From assembly GCA_035361075.1 (NCBI GenBank), contig DAOSBX010000033.1:1-32700 (forward strand): a stretch of 32,700 nucleotides of DNA, in the 5' to 3' direction. The notes beneath the pieces were generated by a model that saw nothing but the letters and a program-made list of their open reading frames with translations, made no database searches and was not told the DNA's origin. The position numbers were made by a program, and so were the translations under genes. This DNA comes from Candidatus Hydrogenedens sp. (GTDB taxonomy: Bacteria > Hydrogenedentota > Hydrogenedentia > Hydrogenedentales > Hydrogenedentaceae). Of the stretch, positions 1-8,440 are shown piece after piece; the stretch's first letter is position 1; each line of letters opens with the position of its first letter.

Positions 1-7
1 TAAAGTT

Positions 8-16
8 TGTTATAAT
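8..16 (+). promoter_or_regulatory. Extended -10 promoter element for leuC operon
   Basis: The sequence is TG, one base, then a perfect TATAAT (11-16). Transcription would start near base 23, leaving a leader of about 60 bases before leuC. The same TGnTATAAT pattern precedes other transcription units in this window. Any -35 box lies at or beyond the window edge. Confidence 0.5.
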
Positions 17-85
17 ATTATCCCTTCTTGATGAAATAAAATTGTAAAGAGTAAGATTATATTTATAAATAAGAAAGGAAATGCA

Positions 86-1498
86 ATGCCAAAAAACATT
101 TATGAAAAGATATGGGATGCACATTTGGTTCATACACCTGATGACCAGGACCCTATTATTTATATCGACAGGCACTATATCCATGAAGTAACGTCACCGC
201 AAGCATTTGAAGGACTAAGAATTACAGGTAGAAAAGTGCGTCGTCCTGATTTGACTTTTGCTACGATGGACCATAATATACCGACAACGAATCGTGATAA
301 ACCGATTGCAGACCCGATGTCTGCGTTACAGGTAGAGACATTAAAAAATAATTGCAAGGAATTTGGTATCCAGTGTTTTGATATGCATGACCCACGAAAT
401 GGGATAGTTCATGTTGTGGGTCCGGAGTTAGGATTAACACAACCAGGGATGACGATTGTTTGTGGAGATTCTCATACTTCAACACACGGTGCTTTTGGTG
501 CACTTGCGTTTGGTATTGGAACAAGTGAAGTGGAGCATGTCCTTGCTACGCAAACATTATTGCAAAGAAAATCTAAGACAATGGAAATTTGTATCACAGG
601 CAAACTACCTATAGGTGTTACTGCAAAAGACCTTATTATGCATATTATCGGTAAAATAGGAACAGATGGGGGCACAGGTTATGTAATTGAATACACAGGA
701 GAAGTTGTTAGAAACCTTTCTATGGAAGGTCGTATGACTTTGTGCAATATGACCATAGAGGCAGGTGCACGAGCAGGGCTAATTTCTCCTGATGAGACGA
801 CTGTGAAATATTTATTAGGAAGACCTTATATTCCAAAACATATCCCCGAAGAAGAACTGATAAAACTCTGGTTGTCATGGGCATCTGACTCTGGCTGTTC
901 TTATGATAAAACAATAATCATTAATGCTAAGGATGTAGAACCGCAAGTAACATGGGGAACATCTCCCGAAATGGTTGTTCCTATTTCAGGCAGGGTTCCT
1001 GTGTTAAATGAGATACAGGATACAAACCGCAGAAATGCGGTTAACAAAGCCCTCCAATATATGGGTCTTGAAGAAGGAACTCCTATCGAAGCCATCGAAG
1101 TAGATAAGATATTTATTGGTTCCTGTACAAATGGAAGGATTGAGGATTTACGAGAAGTGGCAAAGGTTGTGAAGGGTTATAAAGTTAATAAGAGAATAAA
1201 GCAGGCAATAATTGTTCCAGGTTCGATGTTAGTAAAGAGACAAGCGGAACAGGAAGGATTACACAATATTTTTATAGAAGCAGGTTTTGAATGGAGAGAA
1301 CCAGGTTGCTCCATGTGCCTCGCAATGAACGATGACCGCTTGAATCCTGGTGAACGTTGTGCCTCCACTTCAAATCGTAACTTCGAAGGTCGTCAAGGTA
1401 AAGGAGGACGCACACACCTTGTTAGTCCAGCCATGGCTGGAGCCTGTGCTATTACTGGACATTTTGTTGATATTCGTAAATGGAAATTTAATGAATAA
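86..1498 (+). CDS. leuC: 3-isopropylmalate dehydratase, large subunit
   Basis: This is the large subunit of isopropylmalate isomerase, which converts 2-isopropylmalate to 3-isopropylmalate in cytosolic leucine synthesis together with LeuD. At 470 residues it has the usual bacterial LeuC length. The aconitase-family signature GDSHTSTHGAFG is present. The three 4Fe-4S cysteines are visible as C347 (GSCTNGR) and C408/C411 (EPGCSMC). AAAGGA at 74-79 lies 6 bases before the ATG at 86. A nearer ATG at 81 is out of frame. leuD follows after 14 bases, so the pair is surely co-transcribed. leuA and leuB are not in the window. It could also be the homologous homoaconitase/citramalate-pathway enzyme, but the pairing and length fit LeuC best. 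Confidence 0.96.
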   Translation: MPKNIYEKIWDAHLVHTPDDQDPIIYIDRHYIHEVTSPQAFEGLRITGRKVRRPDLTFATMDHNIPTTNRDKPIADPMSALQVETLKNNCKEFGIQCFDMHDPRNGIVHVVGPELGLTQPGMTIVCGDSHTSTHGAFGALAFGIGTSEVEHVLATQTLLQRKSKTMEICITGKLPIGVTAKDLIMHIIGKIGTDGGTGYVIEYTGEVVRNLSMEGRMTLCNMTIEAGARAGLISPDETTVKYLLGRPYIPKHIPEEELIKLWLSWASDSGCSYDKTIIINAKDVEPQVTWGTSPEMVVPISGRVPVLNEIQDTNRRNAVNKALQYMGLEEGTPIEAIEVDKIFIGSCTNGRIEDLREVAKVVKGYKVNKRIKQAIIVPGSMLVKRQAEQEGLHNIFIEAGFEWREPGCSMCLAMNDDRLNPGERCASTSNRNFEGRQGKGGRTHLVSPAMAGACAITGHFVDIRKWKFNE

Positions 1499-1512
1499 AA
1501 GGAGATAGAACA

Positions 1513-2112
1513 GTGGAGAAATTTACTGTATTAAAAGGAATTGTCGCACCTTTAGATGCGAGAAATGTAGATACAGACCAGATAGTTCCGAAACAATTTT
1601 TGAAACGAATACAGAGAACAGGTTATGAAGATGTCCTTTTTTATGATTGGCGTTATCTCGATGATGGGAAAACACCCAATCCGCAATTTGAGATGAATGC
1701 ACCACGTTATAAAGGTGCTACTATTTTATTGACACGTGACAATTTCGGTTGCGGTTCGTCACGGGAGCATGCACCATGGGCATTAAAGGACTATGGTTTC
1801 CGTTGTATTCTGGCTATTTCATTTGCCGATATTTTTTACAATAATTGTTTTAATAACGGAATTTTACCTATTACCTTGTCACCAGAAATAATCGAGCAAT
1901 TATTCAATGAAGTTCGTGCTAAAGAGGGGTATACATTAAAGATTGATTTAATAAATCAACAAATTACCAAGCCAGATGGGGAACAAATGCATTTTGACAT
2001 CCATTCCTTCTTAAAGGAACGTTTATTAAATGGATGGGACCAGATAGGTCTCACATTGCGATTTGAAAAATTAATAGACCAATTTGAAAAGAAACATCCT
2101 CTGAAGTTATGA
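1513..2112 (+). CDS. leuD: 3-isopropylmalate dehydratase, small subunit
   Basis: This is the small (swivel-domain) subunit that completes the LeuC active site. It has 199 residues, typical of LeuD. The N-terminal region carries the NVDTDQIVPKQFL motif, and NFGCGSSREHAPWAL is the substrate-binding signature of the aconitase C-terminal domain. The start is GTG at 1513, preceded by AAAAGGAG overlapping the leuC stop region. No in-frame ATG fits better. It sits 14 bases after leuC. No oddities are visible. Confidence 0.96.
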   Translation: MEKFTVLKGIVAPLDARNVDTDQIVPKQFLKRIQRTGYEDVLFYDWRYLDDGKTPNPQFEMNAPRYKGATILLTRDNFGCGSSREHAPWALKDYGFRCILAISFADIFYNNCFNNGILPITLSPEIIEQLFNEVRAKEGYTLKIDLINQQITKPDGEQMHFDIHSFLKERLLNGWDQIGLTLRFEKLIDQFEKKHPLKL

Positions 2113-2145
2113 AACAAAACATAATTTCAGAAAGGAGGAATGAAC

Positions 2146-2448
2146 ATGCCTTTATACACATATCAGGTAATTCACGAGGACGGTAGCGAAGGTGAAATTA
2201 TCGAAGTGTTTCAAAAGGCAGGTGAGCCTCCTTTACAGTTCCATCCACAAACAGGCGAAAAAGTAATTCGGATATTTAAGCCTGCACATATTGCAGGTTG
2301 GGCTAATGAACGGATGGCAAAACAAATGTTAAGTGACAAAAACCTTGCTGAAAAAGGTTTTACAAAGTATGTTCGCTCAGGCAAAGGTTATTATGAAAAA
2401 ACAACAGGAAAAGAAGGACCGCCTACAATAAATGTCAATGGACCATAA
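2146..2448 (+). CDS. FmdB-like small protein without zinc cysteines
   Basis: This 100-residue protein begins MPLYTY and continues with the strand pattern of the FmdB/CxxC putative regulatory family (normally MPxYxYxC..C, a hydrophobic stretch, then CPxCG). It ends with a GKGYYEKT segment like the FmdB tail. It has no cysteine at all, so it cannot form the family's zinc ribbon. The start at 2146 is chosen over the ATG at 2140 because AAAGGAGG (2131-2138) directly abuts 2140 but lies 7 bases before 2146. It follows leuD by 33 bases and probably shares its transcript. Its role is unknown; FmdB proteins were named from a formamidase operon and remain poorly understood. Confidence 0.75.
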   Translation: MPLYTYQVIHEDGSEGEIIEVFQKAGEPPLQFHPQTGEKVIRIFKPAHIAGWANERMAKQMLSDKNLAEKGFTKYVRSGKGYYEKTTGKEGPPTINVNGP

Positions 2449-2522
2449 TTCGCTTGAATATTCCCTATCTATTTTTATATGCTTTAATAAAATTTGTTAA
2501 ATTAACTCAGGAGGTATATATC

Positions 2523-3023
2523 ATGAGTGTAAGAAAATTCTCAACGTTTTTAATTGTTTTGTCCCTATTCTCAATATTAATTTTATCTTCTGGCTGTGGT
2601 TCTATGCCGTGGAAGAAGAATAAAGACCAACCGCCTCCTGTGGAACTGTTAGATGAGACGAAGGCGGAAACATCAACTGGATTGCCAGAAGGAACTACAA
2701 CTCTTGTGCCAGGAACTCAGCGATTTAAAGACGTTCCGTTACCAGATAAGGTAAAAGAAGATTTTGACCGTTCGTATGTATATGAATCGAGCACTATGCA
2801 AGTAGGTCGGATGGTATACAACATCAGAGCAGATGTAAATGATATTGCCCAGTTTTATATTAAAGAATGCCCCAAAAATGGGTGGAAATTGGATAATGTT
2901 ATCCAAGGAGATGGAATACAACTAAATTATTCAAAAGAGGGAAGAAAACTTCAAGTTAATATACGTTCTCGAGGAATTGGAAGACCGAAACAGCTAATTA
3001 CAACATTAACACCTTCTGAATAA
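2523..3023 (+). CDS. Predicted lipoprotein of unknown function
   Basis: A 166-residue lipoprotein. It has a basic N-terminus, a hydrophobic stretch and a lipobox ending SSGC, with C25 as the lipidated residue. A proline/charged linker follows, then a globular domain (about 60-166) with a segment resembling small lipoproteins that compare a noisy peptide with a steep binding surface, but I recognise no named family. The reading frame is open back to 2454. The ATG at 2523 is preferred because AGGAGG (2509-2514) lies 8 bases upstream and the signal peptide then starts correctly. The next lipoprotein gene begins 6 bases after the stop. Likely inner- or outer-leaflet envelope location; partner unknown. 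Confidence 0.8.
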   Translation: MSVRKFSTFLIVLSLFSILILSSGCGSMPWKKNKDQPPPVELLDETKAETSTGLPEGTTTLVPGTQRFKDVPLPDKVKEDFDRSYVYESSTMQVGRMVYNIRADVNDIAQFYIKECPKNGWKLDNVIQGDGIQLNYSKEGRKLQVNIRSRGIGRPKQLITTLTPSE

Positions 3024-3029
3024 TTATAA

Positions 3030-3530
3030 ATGAGCCGTGTTATTGTTTCTTTAAGATTTATAGGCATATTATTACTTTTAAGTATTGCGGGAAGTACTTT
3101 TATTTTAACTTCCTGTAATACTGTTAAAAGGATAGATATTCCTCTCTTAAATAAATCTGCCTCATCTGAGCGAGAGCAAATAATTTCTGTTCTTGATTCC
3201 GTTGAGAGACTGGTTGAAAGGAAACAATTACGAAAAGCAATGGATTATATTTCATTGGATTATAGAGACGAACAAAATAGAAAATACAATGATATTAGAG
3301 AATATTTGCAAGGTATTATTCGAGATTACAGAGTTATACGTATTACAAGAGCAACACCAGAAATAAACATAGAAGGTAATAAAGCGACAGTTATCGATAC
3401 ATTTGGAACTATTGCAGAGCCTTTTGACCCTGTGCAAGGAGTTCCTGTAAATATTCAGGGGAAAGTAATCATCACATTACAAAAAGAGTCCGATGGATGG
3501 AAAATTATTTCTTGGAGTCCTCTTTTGTGA
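3030..3530 (+). CDS. Lipoprotein with NTF2/SnoaL-like domain
   Basis: A 166-residue predicted lipoprotein. The N-terminal hydrophobic segment ends ILTSC with C29 as the lipid attachment site. Residues 45-166 resemble a SnoaL/NTF2-like fold: a helical pair (SVLDSVERLVERKQ...), then strands, ending with the typical DGWKIISW strand. Such domains often bind small ligands or form periplasmic scaffolds; no catalytic role can be read here. It begins 6 bases after the previous lipoprotein gene and has no obvious Shine-Dalgarno sequence, so translation is probably coupled to that gene. The domain assignment is by pattern only. Confidence 0.75.
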   Translation: MSRVIVSLRFIGILLLLSIAGSTFILTSCNTVKRIDIPLLNKSASSEREQIISVLDSVERLVERKQLRKAMDYISLDYRDEQNRKYNDIREYLQGIIRDYRVIRITRATPEINIEGNKATVIDTFGTIAEPFDPVQGVPVNIQGKVIITLQKESDGWKIISWSPLL

Positions 3531-3532
3531 TT

Positions 3533-3562
3533 TTGTTCTACCCCTGAGTATATCGGTATAAT
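3533..3562 (+). promoter_or_regulatory. Possible promoter for the YfgM-like gene
   Basis: TTGTTC (3533-3538) and a perfect TATAAT (3557-3562) are separated by 18 bases. The start point would leave a leader of about 40 bases before 3611. The -35 match is only partial and AT-rich sequence makes chance TATAAT sites common. Confidence 0.35.
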
Positions 3563-3610
3563 TCTTAACTTAATAACATTAATAAACAAATATGAAGGGG
3601 ATTTTTATCT

Positions 3611-4432
3611 ATGCCAATTCGTAGACAGAAAAAAAGAAAGACAGAAGTAAAAGACATCATGCCCAATATGGAAGAGCCTAAAAACCAATTACTTTTATGG
3701 TGGGCTCACATTAAAGAGAATATTTACCTTTATTCTTTTTCAGTGTTATTTATTTTGTTGTGCGTTATCATCGGTGGATTTTATGGGTCCTATAAATCAT
3801 CAAAAACAAAAGATGTAATGACAAAGTATGCCAGTGCTGTCTTAAAAGAGGATTTGCAAGAACGACTGGATGCACTTAAACCATTATTGGATATAAATGC
3901 ACCGTTATCAGCCGAAATTTTATATGTATATGGCGAAACAGCAATGGCTTTAGGGAAACTTGACGAGGCGGAAAACGTCTGGAAAAAACTTTGTGATAAA
4001 TATCCACAATCCGAATGGGTTCCTAATGCACGTGAAGGATTAGGCTACTTGGAAGAATTAAGAAAGAACTATGATAATGCCATCAATATTTATAAAGAAA
4101 TTAAAGAAAAGTGGAGTAATTCGTATATAGCGAAAAGACAATCATTTAATATCGCCCGTGTTTTAGAAGCAAAGGAGGATTTAAAAGGAGCGATTGAAGA
4201 ATATAAAAAGCAACAAGAAGAATTCCCAGATTCATCAATTGCAAATAAAGCAAAAAGTGCCCTCGAAAAAATAAAAACAGAGCATCCTGAATTATTCCCT
4301 GAAGAAAAGAAAGAAGAAGAAACTCAGCAAGGTACTACAAAAGATGAAGTGAAAGAAAATACTGGAAATTTAGAGACCCAGAAAACCGTCAGTGAACCAG
4401 TGGAATCTTCTTCCCAACAAGAACAGCAATAA
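3611..4432 (+). CDS. YfgM-like membrane-anchored TPR protein
   Basis: 273 residues with a very basic N-terminus (RRQKKRK), one transmembrane helix at about 38-59, and a C-terminal region with three or more TPR-like helical pairs (about 95-220; YGETAMALGKLDEAENVWKK is one). A low-complexity Glu/Gln/Ser/Thr tail (about 225-273) follows. This layout matches YfgM/TPR_21 proteins, which hold the TPRs outside the cytoplasm and act as adaptors near the Sec translocon and periplasmic chaperones in Enterobacteria. The orthology is inferred from architecture. GAAGGGG lies about 10 bases before the ATG. Confidence 0.75.
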   Translation: MPIRRQKKRKTEVKDIMPNMEEPKNQLLLWWAHIKENIYLYSFSVLFILLCVIIGGFYGSYKSSKTKDVMTKYASAVLKEDLQERLDALKPLLDINAPLSAEILYVYGETAMALGKLDEAENVWKKLCDKYPQSEWVPNAREGLGYLEELRKNYDNAINIYKEIKEKWSNSYIAKRQSFNIARVLEAKEDLKGAIEEYKKQQEEFPDSSIANKAKSALEKIKTEHPELFPEEKKEEETQQGTTKDEVKENTGNLETQKTVSEPVESSSQQEQQ

Positions 4433-4502
4433 GAGTTCTCTACAAAAATAATATAAAAAGTCTATATGCACAAAACAATGATAATGAGGGGTTACCACAC
4501 TT

Positions 4503-7307
4503 ATGAATCAAGAGAAGAAAATCATCCATGTCGTTGTTAATACCCATTGGGATAGAGAATGGGTATATCCATTTGAGGAAACGCGACTTTTATTAGTCGA
4601 ATTTATGGACCAATTGATAGAGATTTTAAAGAAAGACCCTGATTTTCATTCCTTTACATTAGACTCCCAGACTGTTTGCCTTGAAGATTATCTTGAATTA
4701 AGACCTGAAAAACGAGAAGACATTGTTAACCTCGTTCAGTCTGGAAAACTTATTATCGGTCCCTGGTACTCATTACCAGAAGAATTCATTGTTAACGGCG
4801 AGTCGTTAGTTCGTAATTTATTAATAGGACATCGAGTTGCCCAATCTTTCGGGAAAGTATCAAAAATTGGTTATACCCCTTTTAGTTATGGACAAACATC
4901 ACAGATGCCTCAAATATACAATGGTTTTGGAATCGATACAATTATTTTCTATCGAGGAATAAATACACCTAAAAGCGAATTTATTTTTGAAGGACCTGAC
5001 GGGTCTCGATTATTAGGAATGCGTTTTGGATGTTTGAGTCGTTTCAGTTATTACATTTACGTCTATCGCGTGTTACGTTATGGCTCCGATGATGTCTATG
5101 CATTTTATAACTGGGATAGAGGAGCAGGTCCTTTACGTCTTGCTTCTACAAGTAGACCCCGAGCTCATTATTACATTACAGACCCTTCGAACAAGATGTG
5201 GAATGTAGAACCCATTCAAGAACAACTTCAAAAATTAGTCAACGACGAATCACAACATTTTACTACACCTCATATATGTTGTATGGAAGGGTTTGACAGT
5301 TCTTCTCCTGATGAAAAGGAATCCGAGATTATTAAACTTTGCCAAAAACTTTTGCCTGAACATGAGATTCGTCTATCAAATTTAGAAGAATTTATGCAGG
5401 CAATGCGAGAATGTGTTAAGAATCCAACCGTAATTTATGGAGAAAGTAGAGACCCTGGAGCAACAGGAAAATGGACCCACCTTATGGGAGATGTTATTAG
5501 TGCGCGATTCCGAGTAAAAAAGGCAAATCATCAATCCGAAATGATGTTACAACGAGGTGCAGAACCATGGTGTGCTATATCGAATGTGTTAGGTAAAGAA
5601 TATTTTAGAAATGCATTGACACGTGCATGGAAACTCCTATTACAAAATCATCCTCATGACACAATTACGGGTGGTGGAATAGACCAAATGGAGAAGGATG
5701 CTCTTTCACGAGCAGAACAAATCTCTATTATTAGTGAAGGATTAATGCGTCGTGCACTACAACATATCTACTCTAAAATCAATCTATCGAATGTCCCAGT
5801 AAAAGAGAGTGTGTTTGTAGTGTTTAATCCAAGCCCATTTGAACGCAACCACGTTTTATCTGTGTATATTGATGTCCCTGAAAATATGGGTTATGAATCT
5901 TTCGAAATTATAGACCCAGAAACGAATACCGTATGTAGCATGCAAGTACAAGAGCAATTCGAGACTGGAACCCTCGTCAGAAATCTTCAAGACATATCTA
6001 TTGAATTAAGGTCAAAACGATTTCTTACCCATGTTGATGTTAATAATATACCAGCATTAGGGTATAAGACATATTACGTTAAACCAGCAGAGAACAACCC
6101 ACCTATAGAAGTCAACAATATTTTTAAGACCCCATTTATTTTAGAAAATGAGTATCTGTACATAACGTTTAATAATGACGGAACATTTAATCTAACGGAT
6201 AAGGAAACGGGTAGTAAATTTACAAATCTGCATTACTTTGAAGATACAGGTGAAACTGGGCATTCATGGATACACATGGAACCAGACGAGAACGAGACGA
6301 TATATTCCTATGCTTCCCCTGCTAAATTTGTAGTTGAAGTTAATGGGCATTTATTAACTCGAATACGTATTGACTATGTGATGAACATACCATCTGGTCT
6401 CGAAAGAAATATAACTGAATTAGACAGAGAAGCAGAGAAGAATTATACAAAACGTAAAGAAGAAAAAGTCCCCTTAGACATAACAAGTTATTTTACGTTA
6501 AGGAAGGGAAGTCGTCAGTTAGAAATCACTACAAAGGTGAAAAATAATGCCAGAAATCACCGTTTAAGGCTTATATTCCCGACAGGACTTGAAAAAGCAA
6601 CACATAGTTTTGCAGAAATGGCTTTTGATGTTGTCCGTAGACCTATCCATGTTTCAACCGATAATCCATATTATGGAAGGCCAAATCCACAATATCCGAT
6701 GCATCGCTTTGTCGATGTCTCTGATGGAGAAATAGGCTTTGCGGTGATAAATAATTGTGGTTTGCGAGAGTATGAGGTTATGGATGAACCTATTCGGCCA
6801 GTAGCAATAACTTTATTCCGTGCCTTTACGTTTCGTAATGCACCTATTTTTGGTAGATGGGATGTTTACCCAGAAATGGAACTATCACAGTGTCTTGGCG
6901 AACTTGAATTTTCCTATTCTATATATCCCCATAAAGGCACATGGGAAAATGGCGTTATTAAGGAAGCCGAGAAATTAAATGCAAATTTAGAACCTGTTCA
7001 AGCAGGACCAATAAAGGGGGGATATTTACCTTTATCCCAGAGTTTTTTAGAGATAGAAGGTGAACCGCTCCAGATAACTGCATTAAAATTAGCAGAAGAT
7101 AGGAATAATAGGCTTATTGTTCGCTTTTATAACCCATCAGACAGGCAGGTATTAAGTACAATAAAGTTTAACCTACCTATTACGGATGTGTGGTGTACAA
7201 ATCTAAATGAAGAGGATGTTAATAAAGTATCTATTACTAACAATACAGTGCAGTTATCCGCAGAACCTAAAAAGATAATTACATTAGCATTGGATTTTAG
7301 TTCTTAA
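4503..7307 (+). CDS. GH38 alpha-mannosidase-like protein with Phe replacing the nucleophile
   Basis: 934 residues with the full GH38 layout: catalytic barrel (about 1-330), helical domain (about 330-430) and C-terminal beta-sandwiches. From memory the first 170 residues align closely with E. coli MngB (alpha-mannosidase of 2-O-mannosylglycerate catabolism), including THWDREW (zinc ligands H15, D17), GKLIIGPWY and IYNGFGI. HPHDTITGG supplies H385/D386, and D265 (GFDSS) sits where the general acid/base region lies. The conserved PDSFG motif, whose Asp is both the nucleophile and a zinc ligand, reads PFSYG (F127, codon TTT). The protein is therefore either catalytically dead or works differently. 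There is no signal peptide, so it is probably cytosolic. It is intact, with AGGGG about 11 bases before the ATG. It is convergent with thrC, with a 10-base gap. Confidence 0.85.
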   Translation: MNQEKKIIHVVVNTHWDREWVYPFEETRLLLVEFMDQLIEILKKDPDFHSFTLDSQTVCLEDYLELRPEKREDIVNLVQSGKLIIGPWYSLPEEFIVNGESLVRNLLIGHRVAQSFGKVSKIGYTPFSYGQTSQMPQIYNGFGIDTIIFYRGINTPKSEFIFEGPDGSRLLGMRFGCLSRFSYYIYVYRVLRYGSDDVYAFYNWDRGAGPLRLASTSRPRAHYYITDPSNKMWNVEPIQEQLQKLVNDESQHFTTPHICCMEGFDSSSPDEKESEIIKLCQKLLPEHEIRLSNLEEFMQAMRECVKNPTVIYGESRDPGATGKWTHLMGDVISARFRVKKANHQSEMMLQRGAEPWCAISNVLGKEYFRNALTRAWKLLLQNHPHDTITGGGIDQMEKDALSRAEQISIISEGLMRRALQHIYSKINLSNVPVKESVFVVFNPSPFERNHVLSVYIDVPENMGYESFEIIDPETNTVCSMQVQEQFETGTLVRNLQDISIELRSKRFLTHVDVNNIPALGYKTYYVKPAENNPPIEVNNIFKTPFILENEYLYITFNNDGTFNLTDKETGSKFTNLHYFEDTGETGHSWIHMEPDENETIYSYASPAKFVVEVNGHLLTRIRIDYVMNIPSGLERNITELDREAEKNYTKRKEEKVPLDITSYFTLRKGSRQLEITTKVKNNARNHRLRLIFPTGLEKATHSFAEMAFDVVRRPIHVSTDNPYYGRPNPQYPMHRFVDVSDGEIGFAVINNCGLREYEVMDEPIRPVAITLFRAFTFRNAPIFGRWDVYPEMELSQCLGELEFSYSIYPHKGTWENGVIKEAEKLNANLEPVQAGPIKGGYLPLSQSFLEIEGEPLQITALKLAEDRNNRLIVRFYNPSDRQVLSTIKFNLPITDVWCTNLNEEDVNKVSITNNTVQLSAEPKKIITLALDFSS

Positions 7308-7317
7308 TTGATAATGA

Positions 7318-8415
7318 CTAAATCTTCACTTCTTCCACAAGATTAAGCGTGTTTAGTATCTCTTCCTCTTTGGGTTCTACTGTTATTGGTTGCTCTGCCA
7401 CAGCTATCGCATTATCTGGGTCTTTTAGCCCATGTCCCGTTAGAATACACACAATTTGTAATTTATCACCTACAAATGGTGTTTGATTATCAAAATAACC
7501 ATTTTCGGAAAGTTTAATAACCCCTGCTATACTCGCAGCACTTGCTGGTTCTGCAAAAACACCTTCGGTCCGGGCTAACAATTTGTAGGCTTCTCTGATT
7601 TCATGGTCAGTAACCATACCGATAACACCACCCGACTCATCCCTTGCATTTTCAGCACCCTTCCAACTTGCGGGATTGCCAATTCGGATTGCAGTTGCAA
7701 AGGTCTGCGGATTTTCAACAGGATGTCCCAAAACGATAGGTGCTGAACCTGCCGCCTGAAAACCTAACATTTTAGGCAAATTCTTTGCCTTACCTATCTG
7801 GTAATATTCCTTATATCCTTTCCAATACGCTGTAATATTCCCAGCATTCCCAACGGGCATGGCTTGAAAATCTGGAGCAAATCCATTAAAAGAATCTACA
7901 ATTTCAAATGCCCCTGTCTTCTGTCCCTCAATTCGGTAAGGGTTAACCGAATTTACAAGAGCGATAGGATATTCACTACAGATTTTTCGAACCAATCGGA
8001 GTGCATCATCAAAGTTTCCTTTTATCTGAATAACTTTTGCACCATGTATCATGGCTTGTGATAATTTTCCCAGAGCAATTTTACCCTCAGGAATAAGGAC
8101 AGCACATTGAATACCCGCTCGTGCCGCATAAGCAGCAGCTGATGCCGAAGTATTCCCTGTAGATGCACACATTATCACCTTAAAGCCTTCCTCTTTGGCT
8201 TTCGTAACTGCGACAGTCATTCCACGGTCCTTAAAAGAACCTGTTGGGTTCAATCCCTCGTATTTGAGCCATATATTAATCTTTGGATGTATTGCTGAAC
8301 TTAGTGTCGGTGCTTTTACTAAAGGTGTTCCCCCTTCATTTAAAGTTACAATAGGGGTATTAATACTGATAGGTAAAAACTCCCGATATCGCTCAATAAT
8401 ACCTATATTTTGCAT
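7318..8415 (-). CDS. thrC: Threonine synthase
   Basis: This PLP enzyme converts O-phosphohomoserine to threonine in the cytosol. It has 365 residues, the short class typical of many bacteria and archaea. The N-terminal LNEGGTPLV motif and NPTGSFKDRG are present, with K62 the Schiff-base lysine. The phosphate-binding segment (CASTGNTSAS) and the SVNPYRIEGQKT segment are also visible. GGAG lies 7 bases before the ATG. It is the last gene of a lipA-lipoyl protein-hom-thrC minus-strand operon and follows hom by 25 bases, so it acts directly downstream of that enzyme in the aspartate family pathway (homoserine kinase is not seen here). Confidence 0.95.
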   Translation of the reverse strand: MQNIGIIERYREFLPISINTPIVTLNEGGTPLVKAPTLSSAIHPKINIWLKYEGLNPTGSFKDRGMTVAVTKAKEEGFKVIMCASTGNTSASAAAYAARAGIQCAVLIPEGKIALGKLSQAMIHGAKVIQIKGNFDDALRLVRKICSEYPIALVNSVNPYRIEGQKTGAFEIVDSFNGFAPDFQAMPVGNAGNITAYWKGYKEYYQIGKAKNLPKMLGFQAAGSAPIVLGHPVENPQTFATAIRIGNPASWKGAENARDESGGVIGMVTDHEIREAYKLLARTEGVFAEPASAASIAGVIKLSENGYFDNQTPFVGDKLQIVCILTGHGLKDPDNAIAVAEQPITVEPKEEEILNTLNLVEEVKI

Positions 8416-8440
8416 AAAAATACTCCATCAGTTTAGGTTT

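Noticed and set aside
7296..7322. Possible two-way terminator between GH38 and thrC
   Set aside because: A 6-bp TTTAGT/ACTAAA stem with a 15-base loop and no T run is too weak to call.
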